Below are positions 23,298 to 31,253 of a stretch of 64,000 bases of DNA, one piece after another. Source of the stretch: an uncultured Verrucomicrobia subdivision 3 bacterium (GTDB lineage: Bacteria; Verrucomicrobiota; Verrucomicrobiia; Limisphaerales; DASXHY01); the NCBI GenBank assembly GCA_937890005.1, contig CALBZA010000070.1, positions 55,992 to 119,991 on the forward strand, written 5' to 3'. The translations under genes were made by a program, and so were the position numbers. A model generated the notes under the pieces. That model did not search any database. It was not told the origin of the DNA and worked only from the letters and a program-made list of their open reading frames with translations. Positions within the stretch are counted from its first letter, which is position 1; each line of letters starts with the position of its first letter.

Positions 23298-24692
23298 ATG
23301 CTTGATCTGACTGACAAATCGGTTTTGGTGATTGGCCTGGGCGGGCGAGGACGGGCTGCGAGTTCGCTTCTGCAACGTGCGGGCGCGAAGGTCACGGCAA
23401 TCGATTCCGCCGATACGGACGAATTGCGCGAAGTGACGCGCCAACTGGAATCCGGAGGTGTGAAGGTGAAACTGGGCGTTTCCAGCGTTCCGTCCGACCC
23501 TTTTGATTTTGCTGTAATCAGTCATGCCATCTCAGTTCGCTCATCTTTGGTAAAGACGCTGGCGGACCGCCAGATTCCCGTGATCGGTGAATTCGAACTT
23601 GGATGGCGGCTGGCGAAATGCCTTTCCATCGCTGTCTCGGGAACGAACGGGAAAGGAACGACGGCGGAGTTGATCGAACAATTGCTGCTTCAGAACGATC
23701 GGAGAACCATCCTCGCAGGCCATGGCGCCCGGCCGATCTGTTCCGTGGCGGATCAGACTGCGGATCTCGATTTCCTCGTGCTTCAGGTGAACGCGTTTCA
23801 GCTGGAAACGACGGAGTTCTTCCGTCCGGCGGTTGCGGTTCTCCTGAACACCACTCCGGATCACTTCGATCGTTATGCAACCCAGGAGGAGTATTTGCGT
23901 GAATACGAGAAACTCTTCCGACATCAGCAGGCGTTTGACTGGGCGATCGTCCAGACGGAATCACTCGCGCATTTGAAGAAACTCGGGATCGTTCCGCCGT
24001 CGAAGACAATCACGTTCAGCGCGCACGATCAGACGTCCGATCTTTACCTCGATCGCGGTCTCATCCTCAGCCGTCTGCCGAACTGGAAAGGTCCGCTCCT
24101 CGACACCAACCAGTGCCAGCTGCGCGGACCGCACAACGCCGAAAACCTGATGGCGGCGCTGGCGGTGGGCAGGGCGGTGCGGCTGTCGCTGGAGAACATG
24201 GTGTCCACGCTTAAAAATTGTGCTCCAGGGCGGCATCGGTTCGAACCTGTTCACGAAGAGAACGGGATTCAGATCATCAACGATTCGAAGGCGATAAATC
24301 CGGGTGCGCTTCATCAGGCGCTGCTGGCGGCCCGGCCCGGGGAAGCCGGAAAACCGAACGTGTGGCTGATCGCCGGAGGACGCGACAATGGCGTCGATTT
24401 TCACAGCGTCAGTCCGCTCATTTCGAAGCGTGTGAAAGGTGCGATTTTGATCGGAGAATCGCGCGAAAAGATTCGTTCGGCGTGGAGTCTTTTTACTCCT
24501 TGCACCGTCGCTGGTTCACTGTTAGAAGCAGTGACCGAAGCGGCAAAAAACGCAGTGCCCGGCGACGTGGTTTTGCTTTCACCTGCTTGTTCGAGCTTTG
24601 ACCAGTTTCAAAACTATCAACAACGCGGGGAGAAATTTTGTGAAATCGTAAAATCAATTAGTTGGGGTAGGGGTCCGACGAACCCCAATTAG
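23298..24692 (+). CDS. murD: UDP-N-acetylmuramoylalanine--D-glutamate ligase, divergent
   Basis: The 464-residue Mur ligase would add D-Glu to UDP-MurNAc-L-Ala. The N-terminal Rossmann part starts KSVLVIGLGGRGRAASSLLQ, as in MurD, and the order mraY-murD-ftsW fits. Key positions differ from the textbook enzyme: the P-loop is SGTNGKGTT (usually SGTNGKTTT), and the segment usually read as LELSSFQLE is LQVNAFQLE here, so the magnesium-binding Glu (E157 in E. coli) is Gln163. His189 (TPDHFDRY) and a Lys at about 205 in the carbamylated-lysine region are kept, and NDSKAIN stands for NDSKATN. The last codons run into a hairpin (24662-24688). Function is likely but should be checked. Confidence 0.88.
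   Translation: MLDLTDKSVLVIGLGGRGRAASSLLQRAGAKVTAIDSADTDELREVTRQLESGGVKVKLGVSSVPSDPFDFAVISHAISVRSSLVKTLADRQIPVIGEFELGWRLAKCLSIAVSGTNGKGTTAELIEQLLLQNDRRTILAGHGARPICSVADQTADLDFLVLQVNAFQLETTEFFRPAVAVLLNTTPDHFDRYATQEEYLREYEKLFRHQQAFDWAIVQTESLAHLKKLGIVPPSKTITFSAHDQTSDLYLDRGLILSRLPNWKGPLLDTNQCQLRGPHNAENLMAALAVGRAVRLSLENMVSTLKNCAPGRHRFEPVHEENGIQIINDSKAINPGALHQALLAARPGEAGKPNVWLIAGGRDNGVDFHSVSPLISKRVKGAILIGESREKIRSAWSLFTPCTVAGSLLEAVTEAAKNAVPGDVVLLSPACSSFDQFQNYQQRGEKFCEIVKSISWGRGPTNPN
24662..24688 (+). terminator. Hairpin over the end of murD
   Basis: TTGGGG at 24662-24667 pairs with CCCCAA at 24683-24688, giving a stem around AGGGGTCCGACGAA-type loop bases. It overlaps the last murD codons, which encode a Gly/Arg/Pro-rich tail, and is followed by TTAGATTGG, not a strong T-run. 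It may attenuate transcription within the dcw cluster. Confidence 0.45.
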
Positions 24693-24841
24693 ATTGGTAA
24701 AATCTGAGTTGGCATGACCTACCAACGCGACAGTTTCAAAATCGGCAATTTTTCGCTTCGTGGTTTTTTGAGGGAAAACCACGTGGCGAACACAAGTAAT
24801 CACTCCTCATGAACCGGCGCGCCTGCGCCAACAGAAATCAA

Positions 24842-25630
24842 ATGAATAACTCGAGTCCGTTTGTCCCAACCAGCTCCGGTCCGGAGCAGAAGAATGCGAG
24901 TCGCCGGCATTTGCGCGTCGCCGTGTTCTGCATTCTTTCCGTCCATGTGGCCGGCCTCATGGCGCTCCTGCTCACCAACGGCTGCCGGCGCCAGGAACCG
25001 GAGCCCATTCCCGCGCCGGAAACGAACCTGTTCGCGGAATCGTCCGGCCTGGAAATGCCGATGAACACCGTCGAACCGGAGACTCCCACCAACCCTGTCG
25101 TTCCGGAAGCGGATACGAATTTCGCACCGATGTTGCCCGGACCCGGACAGGAACCTGCGCCGATCCAGCAACAGCCGATCGCGCCCGAGTTCACGACACC
25201 TGCGCCGACGATGGGACAGGAATATACGATCATCAAAGGCGATACGCTCTCGGGGATCGCTGACAAGTTCCCTGGCGTGAGCGTAAAGATGTTGCAGGAG
25301 GCTAATCCGGCCGTCCAGCCGACCAAGCTGCGCATTGGACAGAAAATTGTGATTCCTCCGGCGGCGCCCAGCCCGATCACTTCCGGCATCACGCCATTGC
25401 CGGACAGCAGCAACGGCGGCACTGTTTACACGGTCAAGGCGGGCGACACGCTGAGCAAAATTGCGAAGAACCAGGGCACCACCGTCAAAGCATTGCGTGC
25501 TGAAAACAATCTGCGAACCGACATGATTCGCGTCGGACAGAAACTCAGGATCCCGGCGAAGAACACGACGCCGCTTCCCGCAGGATCAACCGGTGAAGGC
25601 GCGCCGTCGCTCTCCACTCCCGGATATTAA
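24842..25630 (+). CDS. Membrane-anchored protein with two LysM domains
   Basis: The product of about 262 residues has a short cytoplasmic N-terminus, one hydrophobic segment (VAVFCILSVHVAGLMALLLT) followed by a Cys, a Pro/Glu-rich linker, and two LysM repeats: YTIIKGDTLSGIADKFPGVS with LRIGQKIVIPP, and YTVKAGDTLSKIAKNQGTTV with IRVGQKLRIP. LysM binds peptidoglycan N-acetylglucosamine. A start at 24809 would add 11 residues. Lying between murD and ftsW, it probably acts at the wall during division, but it has no catalytic domain. Confidence 0.87.
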   Translation: MNNSSPFVPTSSGPEQKNASRRHLRVAVFCILSVHVAGLMALLLTNGCRRQEPEPIPAPETNLFAESSGLEMPMNTVEPETPTNPVVPEADTNFAPMLPGPGQEPAPIQQQPIAPEFTTPAPTMGQEYTIIKGDTLSGIADKFPGVSVKMLQEANPAVQPTKLRIGQKIVIPPAAPSPITSGITPLPDSSNGGTVYTVKAGDTLSKIAKNQGTTVKALRAENNLRTDMIRVGQKLRIPAKNTTPLPAGSTGEGAPSLSTPGY

Positions 25631-25681
25631 GAAGTTGGTTTTTGGAGCGTCGGGCAACCTCGGCCCGGCGCTCTTCCCGAG

Positions 25682-26800
25682 ATGAAGATTGCCGTCACAA
25701 CCCTGGTGTTTTGCGTAGCCGCTCTTCTGGCGCTGGGGATGGTGATGCTCTACAGCTCCAGCATGACGCAGGTCGGGACCGAGTACCTGATCAAGCAATC
25801 AATCTGGTGCTGCGCCGGAATCGTCGCGTGCGTGCTGGCGGCCACCATCGATTACCGGCTCCTCAAAAAATACTGGTGGGTCTTCTTCGCCGCCGCGCTG
25901 CTTCTTCTTGCCGCCGTTCTGAACAGCCACATCGGCCGTCGCATCAACGGTGCACAACGCTGGATCAGCGTCGGACCGCTCAATTTCCAGGTTTCGGAAT
26001 TCGGCAAACTGGCCCTGATCATTGCGATCGCGTGGTACGCCGATTTCTCACAACGGCAGATGAACACATTCAAACGGGGAATCCTTTATCCCGCCTTGAT
26101 CATTGTTCCTGTTCTCGGACTCATCTTCGTCGAACCGGATCGCGGCACCACGATTCTCCTCGCAGCTGTCAGCGCGGGCATGTTGTTGGTCGCAGGCGTG
26201 CGGCTCGCTTATTTCATTCCTCCGATCATCCTGGCTGTCGCCGGTCTGGCGTTTTCGATCTGGCACGATCCAATGCGCATGAAGCGTATTTTCAGCTGGC
26301 TTGACCTTGAGGGGAACAAGGACGGCGTCGGTTACCAGGCTTATCAGGCAGTTCTCGCGCTCGGTTCGGGAGGATGGTTCGGACTCGGCCTTGGGAACGG
26401 ACGCCAGAAACGCGGTTTCGTTCCGGAACATCACACCGATTTCATCTTTTCCATCATTGGAGAAGAATTGGGTCTGGTGGCAACGCTGCTCGTGGTCATC
26501 ACATTCGTTGTCATTCTGATTTGCGGCCTCTACATCGCGTATCGGGCGCGTGACGTTTTTGGAATGCTGCTGGCTGTTGGGATCACGCTGTTGATCAGTC
26601 TTCAGGCCGCGATCAACGTCGGAGTCGTTACAAGCGCGCTGCCGAACAAAGGCCTTCCTCTGCCGTTCATCAGTTATGGCGGATCCAATCTTCTCGCAAT
26701 GCTGACGTGTGTCGGTCTGCTGCTCAGCATCGCACGACGGGCACGGGTGACCGAACCGCTTCTGGATTCCGACACAATTCCCGACGCGCAACCGGCATGA
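25682..26800 (+). CDS. ftsW: Septal peptidoglycan glycosyltransferase FtsW (SEDS family)
   Basis: The 372-residue protein has about ten membrane helices and polymerises lipid II with FtsI. SEDS motifs seen: RRINGAQRWISVGPLNFQ-type segment (GAQRWISVG), the LGNGRQKRGFVPEHHTDFIF motif, IIGEELGLVA, and the C-terminal LPFISYGGSNLLA. Its stop codon overlaps the murG ATG (ATGA). Its catalytic Asp candidates are in membrane loops and were not mapped. Confidence 0.96.
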   Translation: MKIAVTTLVFCVAALLALGMVMLYSSSMTQVGTEYLIKQSIWCCAGIVACVLAATIDYRLLKKYWWVFFAAALLLLAAVLNSHIGRRINGAQRWISVGPLNFQVSEFGKLALIIAIAWYADFSQRQMNTFKRGILYPALIIVPVLGLIFVEPDRGTTILLAAVSAGMLLVAGVRLAYFIPPIILAVAGLAFSIWHDPMRMKRIFSWLDLEGNKDGVGYQAYQAVLALGSGGWFGLGLGNGRQKRGFVPEHHTDFIFSIIGEELGLVATLLVVITFVVILICGLYIAYRARDVFGMLLAVGITLLISLQAAINVGVVTSALPNKGLPLPFISYGGSNLLAMLTCVGLLLSIARRARVTEPLLDSDTIPDAQPA

Positions 26801-27987
26801 ACAAGAGTCTTCCGATCAATGTTGCCATCGCTTGCGGCGGAACCGGCGGACATCTCTTTCCCGGTCTGGCCGTCGCTGAGCAACTGGTGGCGCGCGGATG
26901 TCGTGTCACGCTGATGGTTTCGCCGAAGGAAGTGGATCAAACCGCTGTCCGGCAGGTGAAAGGAATGGAAGTTGTCACGCTGCCGGCTGTCGGGCTGGTG
27001 CAGGGAAAGCGATGGGCGTTCGTGCGCGGGTTTTGGAAGTCATTCCGTTCGGCTTCAAAATATTTTCGCGATTTCAATCCTGACGCCGCGCTTGCGATGG
27101 GTGGGTTTACCAGCGCGCCGCCGATCCTTGCCGCAAAACGATTCGGAGCCTGTACGTTTCTTCACGAATCGAACACAATTCCAGGGCGTGCGAATCGCTG
27201 GCTGTCGCGTCTCGTGAATCAGGCGTTTGTCGGATTCCCTCAAGCGGCTTCGCGTCTGGCCACGAGGACAGTCATTCAAACCGGCACACCGGTGCGGCCG
27301 CAGTTTCAGCCGATCGATCCCGGTGAATGTCGCGTTGCACTGGGGCTTGATCCCGATCGTCCGATGCTGCTCGTCACTGGCGGAAGCCAGGGCGCGAGCG
27401 GGTTGAATGAGCTGACGTTGAAAACCATGCCGCTTCTCGCGAAGGCGTTGCCGCAGCTTCAGTATTTCCTGCTCACCGGACCGAACGACGTGGAAAAGGT
27501 GCGTCAGACGGCCTCGGCCTTTTCCCATGCGGTGAAAGTGCATCCGTTCTTTGCGGAAATGAACTGGGCGCTTGGCGCCGCCACGGTTGCCGTCAGTCGC
27601 GCGGGCGCTTCCTCTCTCGCGGAACTCGCGGCGATGCGTGTGCCGAGCGTTCTGATTCCGTATCCGGCCGCGACGGACAATCACCAGTTCTTCAACGCCA
27701 GTGCTTTTGCCGAAACCGGCGCGGCGCATGTAATGGAGCAAAAGTCCGCAACACCTGAAGCGCTGGCCGCGCAATTGATGGAATGGGTGAGTCAGGACAG
27801 TGCGCGTGAGAAGGTGCGGGATGCGCTGGCAAAATGGCATTCTCCCAATGCCGCCGAACGGATTGCAGAGGCGATGCTCGGGGCTGTGGAAGCGGAACAC
27901 GCGCGGCGATCGAAAGCGAACGCCCCCGGCGGATGTTGCTCGTGTGGACACGAACATCATCGTCACGAACAGGCAAAAGCCGCATGA
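26797..27987 (+). CDS. murG: UDP-GlcNAc:lipid I N-acetylglucosaminyltransferase, with Cys/His-rich tail
   Basis: The 396-residue GT-B enzyme makes lipid II at the inner face of the membrane. Motifs are ACGGTGGHLFPGLAVAEQL at the N-terminus, the donor loop SQGASGLNE, and the UDP-GlcNAc segment SRAGASSLAELAAMRVPSVL followed by TDNHQFFNA. The protein is longer than the usual 350-365 residues. The extra C-terminus reads KANAPGGCCSCGHEHHRHEQ, a Cys/His-rich tail that looks able to bind metal. murB follows 16 bp later where murC is usually found. Confidence 0.95.
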   Translation: MNKSLPINVAIACGGTGGHLFPGLAVAEQLVARGCRVTLMVSPKEVDQTAVRQVKGMEVVTLPAVGLVQGKRWAFVRGFWKSFRSASKYFRDFNPDAALAMGGFTSAPPILAAKRFGACTFLHESNTIPGRANRWLSRLVNQAFVGFPQAASRLATRTVIQTGTPVRPQFQPIDPGECRVALGLDPDRPMLLVTGGSQGASGLNELTLKTMPLLAKALPQLQYFLLTGPNDVEKVRQTASAFSHAVKVHPFFAEMNWALGAATVAVSRAGASSLAELAAMRVPSVLIPYPAATDNHQFFNASAFAETGAAHVMEQKSATPEALAAQLMEWVSQDSAREKVRDALAKWHSPNAAERIAEAMLGAVEAEHARRSKANAPGGCCSCGHEHHRHEQAKAA

Positions 27988-28003
27988 AGGATTGCCGCGG
28001 CAA

Positions 28004-28921
28004 ATGAATCGGCGCGAAAGCGGATACCAGGAACTCGCGAGCCGGCTCTCACCGGAATCGGTTGTGCGGCGCGATGAACCGCTCGCGAAACGCACAACGT
28101 TGCGAGTCGGCGGTCCGGCGGATCTGTTCGTTGAACCCGCGACGGAAGGGGATCTGGCGACGGTGCTGAAGTTTTGCGCGGATCGTTCTTTGCCATTCTT
28201 CGTTCTCGGCCGCGGTTCGAATCTGCTGGTGAGAGACGGCGGATTCCGCGGCGTGGCGATCAGTCTCGGTCACCCGAACTTCAGCCGCATTGAAGTGGAT
28301 GGACTGCGTCTCAAGTGTGGCGCGGGAGCACGGTTGAAGAACGTGGCGATTGAAGCGCGGCGAAATGGAATTGCGGGTTTGGAATTTCTGGAAGGAATTC
28401 CCGGAAGCATCGGTGGCGCGCTGCGAATGAATGCGGGCGCCATGGGTGGCGAAACGTTTCAGATCGTCGAAACGGTTTCGGTGATGGATTACAGCGGTGC
28501 GGTCAGGACGTTGACCTCCGACGAAATGGATGTTTCGTACCGGCGCTGCGGAAGATTGAAGTCAGCCATTGCGCTGGGTGCGGTGCTGAAAGGTTTCGCG
28601 GATTCGCCCGAAGCCATCGCAGCGCGGATGAATGCCTGCAATGAGAAACGCTGGAGTTCGCAACCCGCGGCACCAAGCGCAGGCTGCATGTTCAAAAATC
28701 CCGACACGATTCCAGCGGGCCGGTTGATCGATGAACTGGGATTGAAGGGCATGCGCGTCGGTGGCGCGAAGGTGTCGCTGGAGCACGGCAATTTTCTGGT
28801 GACTGACGGAACCGCGACGGCAAAAGACGTATTGCAGCTGATTGAATTTTTGAAACAGAAGGCAAAAACCGAACGCGGCATCGAGCTGCACACCGAAGTC
28901 GAAATCATCGGACAAGATTGA
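28004..28921 (+). CDS. murB: UDP-N-acetylenolpyruvoylglucosamine reductase
   Basis: The 305-residue FAD enzyme reduces UDP-GlcNAc-enolpyruvate to UDP-MurNAc. FAD-binding motifs: RTTLRVGGPADLFVEP, VLGRGSNLLVRDGGFRG, and IPGSIGGALRMNAGAMGGE. The proton-donor Ser region reads PSAGCMFKNP, so Cys228 stands where E. coli MurB has Ser. The frame is open upstream into murG; ATG 28004 is the standard start. The stop codon is followed at once by the four-helix-bundle element. Confidence 0.95.
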   Translation: MNRRESGYQELASRLSPESVVRRDEPLAKRTTLRVGGPADLFVEPATEGDLATVLKFCADRSLPFFVLGRGSNLLVRDGGFRGVAISLGHPNFSRIEVDGLRLKCGAGARLKNVAIEARRNGIAGLEFLEGIPGSIGGALRMNAGAMGGETFQIVETVSVMDYSGAVRTLTSDEMDVSYRRCGRLKSAIALGAVLKGFADSPEAIAARMNACNEKRWSSQPAAPSAGCMFKNPDTIPAGRLIDELGLKGMRVGGAKVSLEHGNFLVTDGTATAKDVLQLIEFLKQKAKTERGIELHTEVEIIGQD

Positions 28922-29352
28922 CAATTGCGGATTACCGATTGCCGATTGCGGAATGGGGAAAGGGAAGGGGCGATGGATAAAACTGAACTCAAACTGAGAA
29001 CCCGGAATTTCGCGTTGCGGGCGATCAAGTTCGTCGAGGCTTTGCCGAGGACGCGAACGGCGGATGTGATCGGGAAGCAGGCGTTGCGCAGCACTTCTGT
29101 TGCAGGAAATTATCGGGCTGCCTGCCGCGCAAAGTCGCGAGCCGACTTCGTCTCGATGATGGGCACTGTGGAAGAAGAATGTGACGAAACTTTGTTTTGG
29201 ATGGAAATGCTGGTTGAAAGCGATCAGGTGAAACCGTCCAGAATGGAATATTTGATGAAAGAAGCAGACGAATTGATTCAAATCGTTGTCGCATCGGCGC
29301 GAACCGCGCGCGGAAGCAGAATTCCGCAATCCGCAAATCGCAGTCCGCAATC
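28922..29352 (+). mobile_element. IVS-like element: facing GATTGCGGA word arms around a four-helix-bundle gene
   Basis: The element fills exactly the space between the murB stop codon and the ddl start codon. The left arm (28922-28955) reads in words such as ATTGCGGATTACCGATTGCC. The right arm (29318-29352) is made of the reverse words CCGCAATCCGCAAATCGCAG. One gene lies inside. The same layout, with a different word, holds the dead gene at 10024-10533. That it moves is inference from this repeated layout. Confidence 0.65.
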
Positions 29353-29356
29353 ATGA
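28973..29356 (+). CDS. Four-helix-bundle protein (23S rRNA intervening-sequence / S23 family)
   Basis: The 127-residue product is a full-length member of the TIGR02436 family: ELKLRTRNFALRAIKFVEAL, RTADVIGKQALRSTSVAGNY, RAACRAKSRADFVSMMGTVE, EEECDETLFWMEMLVESD. In other bacteria these proteins are encoded in intervening sequences of 23S rRNA genes, and a relative (Avd) serves diversity-generating retroelements; their function alone is unknown. A good ribosome site (GGGAAAGGGAAGGGG) precedes the ATG. The last about 12 residues (RIPQSANRSPQS) are encoded by the right-hand word arm, and the stop codon overlaps the ddl ATG (ATGA). It has no known role in cell division, so its presence in the dcw cluster points to insertion. 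Confidence 0.9.
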   Translation: MDKTELKLRTRNFALRAIKFVEALPRTRTADVIGKQALRSTSVAGNYRAACRAKSRADFVSMMGTVEEECDETLFWMEMLVESDQVKPSRMEYLMKEADELIQIVVASARTARGSRIPQSANRSPQS

Positions 29357-30258
29357 AACCCGTGTTGAACATCGCAGTGTTCCTGGGTGGTCCCAGTGCC
29401 GAGCGCGAGGTGTCGCTGAACAGCGGTGCGGGTGTCGTGAAGGCGTTGCGGGCGCGCGGGCACCATGTGCACGAAGTCGATCCCCACGACGGAACATTTC
29501 AGCTGCCGGACGGAATCGATGTGGTGTTTCTCGCGTTGCATGGAACGTACGGCGAGGACGGCGTGGTTCAGTCACAACTGGACAAGCTCGGCGTGCCTTA
29601 CACCGGCTGCAATGCCGAGGCGAGCAAGATCGCTTTCGACAAGATCCAGACGAAGGAGCTTTGCGTGAAGGCCGGCGTGCCGACGGCGAAATACGTTGTT
29701 GTCGATTCGGAAAAAACACCCTGGCCGATGGGCTGGCAGCCGCCGGTCGTGGTGAAGCCGGTTCGACAGGGATCGAGTGTCGGACTGCAATTTGTCGATC
29801 GAGTGTCGGACTGGAGCGGCGCATTGCAGGAATCGCTGCGTCACGACACGCAACTTCTGGTCGAGGAACGCATCGTTGGCCGGGAGACGACTGTGGGCAT
29901 TCTCGGCGATGAAGCCCTGCCGATCGTTGAAGTCCGACCGAAGGCGGGTTCTTACGATTATCGCAACAAGTACACGCCCGGTTGCACCGAGTATTTCTGT
30001 CCGGCGGAATTCGATGCGCAGACGACGCGGCGAATTCAGGATGCCGCGGTGCGCGCTTTCAAGGCGATTGGCGGACGCGACTACGGGCGCGTCGATGTCA
30101 TGGTCCGCGCCAATGGCGATCCGGTTGTGCTGGAAGTCAACACACTGCCGGGCATGACCGAAACCAGCCTGTTGCCGAAGGCGGCGGCTGCGGTTGGAAT
30201 CAATTATTCGGATTTGTGCCAGCGAATGATCGACATGGCACTCAGTCGTCGCCAATGA
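29353..30258 (+). CDS. ddl: D-alanine--D-alanine ligase
   Basis: The 301-residue ATP-grasp enzyme makes the D-Ala-D-Ala dipeptide used by MurF. Motifs: VFLGGPSAEREVSLNSG, LHGTYGEDGVVQSQLD, ATP-binding VVVKPVRQGSSVGLQFV, and the C-terminal DVMVRANGDPVVLEVNTLPG. ATG 29353 overlaps the upstream stop codon, so ddl translation may be coupled to the inserted four-helix-bundle gene. Confidence 0.97.
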   Translation: MKPVLNIAVFLGGPSAEREVSLNSGAGVVKALRARGHHVHEVDPHDGTFQLPDGIDVVFLALHGTYGEDGVVQSQLDKLGVPYTGCNAEASKIAFDKIQTKELCVKAGVPTAKYVVVDSEKTPWPMGWQPPVVVKPVRQGSSVGLQFVDRVSDWSGALQESLRHDTQLLVEERIVGRETTVGILGDEALPIVEVRPKAGSYDYRNKYTPGCTEYFCPAEFDAQTTRRIQDAAVRAFKAIGGRDYGRVDVMVRANGDPVVLEVNTLPGMTETSLLPKAAAAVGINYSDLCQRMIDMALSRRQ

Positions 30259-30287
30259 TGATGGCGTAAAATCAACGGAGCAAAGTT

Positions 30288-31253
30288 GTGTTCTGGAAAA
30301 AACGCAAACAGAGAAACCGGCGGATGGGCCGGGTACAGGTGCTGGACGTCAAGGTGCGGTCGAGCGTCGCGGCAGCTGCGCGCACGCGATTCATTGCGAC
30401 GATCCTTGCCACGGTGTTCGGTGTGGTGGTCGGGCTTTACGCACTGTGGTGTGGCGGCGCGTGGGCGCTGGACCAGCTGGTTTACCAGAACCGCGCATTC
30501 TCAATTCAACGTGTGGAGATCGAGACGGATGGTGTGATTTCGTCCGAACAGCTGCGTCGTTGGTCCGGTGTTCGAAACGGACAAAACCTGCTCGCACTCG
30601 AACTGAACGACGTAAAGCAGGCGCTCGAACGCATGCCATATGTCAAAGCGGTTTCGCTCGAAAGAGTTCTTCCCGGCACACTGAAAATCCGCGTGTCCGA
30701 ACGCGAGCCCATCGCGCAGGTGAACGTGCCGCGACCCAATGGCGACGGACTGGAGTTTTCCGTGTTCCACATTGATGCAGAGGGTTACGTGATTCTGCCG
30801 CTCGATCCGCGTCAGCGTTCCATTCCGCTTCACGGTGGCGACGACGAACTGCCGCTGCTTTCGGGCGTCAACTTCAGCGAGCTGCAGCCGGGCAGGAAGA
30901 TGGAATCCTCTCAGATCGGGGCGGCATTGCGATTGATCGAGGCATTCCAAAGTTCCCTGATGGCGAGCCTGGCCGACCTGAAGCGGATCGATGTTTCGTC
31001 TTCGCACGTGTTGCTGGCCACGACCGGTCAGGGCAGTGAAATCACCTTTGGCCTGAACGATTTTGAACGGCAGTTGAACCGCTGGTACCAGGTGCATCAG
31101 GAATGCACGCGCTACAACCGCAACATCGCCTCGCTCGACCTTGCCGTGAACGCCAACACGCCGCTGCGGCTGCAGGAGGCCAGCGTGCTTCCACCGCCGC
31201 CCGCAATTCCCAAAGCGACCAAACCCTCACGCACTAAAAAGAAACATGTTTGA
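30288..31253 (+). CDS. ftsQ: Cell division protein FtsQ (POTRA domain)
   Basis: The 321-residue bitopic protein has a basic cytoplasmic N-terminus, a membrane helix (about residues 36-62), a POTRA domain (FSIQRVEIETDGVISSEQLR to LKIRVSEREPIAQV, about 71-140) and a beta domain. The POTRA domain recruits other divisome proteins. The start is GTG at 30288 with GGAG eight bases upstream. It overlaps ftsA by 8 bp. The C-terminus is Pro/Lys-rich. Confidence 0.92.
   Translation: MFWKKRKQRNRRMGRVQVLDVKVRSSVAAAARTRFIATILATVFGVVVGLYALWCGGAWALDQLVYQNRAFSIQRVEIETDGVISSEQLRRWSGVRNGQNLLALELNDVKQALERMPYVKAVSLERVLPGTLKIRVSEREPIAQVNVPRPNGDGLEFSVFHIDAEGYVILPLDPRQRSIPLHGGDDELPLLSGVNFSELQPGRKMESSQIGAALRLIEAFQSSLMASLADLKRIDVSSSHVLLATTGQGSEITFGLNDFERQLNRWYQVHQECTRYNRNIASLDLAVNANTPLRLQEASVLPPPPAIPKATKPSRTKKKHV

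Noticed and set aside
28973..29356. Diversity-generating retroelement
   Set aside because: The protein is Avd-related, but there is no reverse transcriptase and no template/variable repeat pair in the window.
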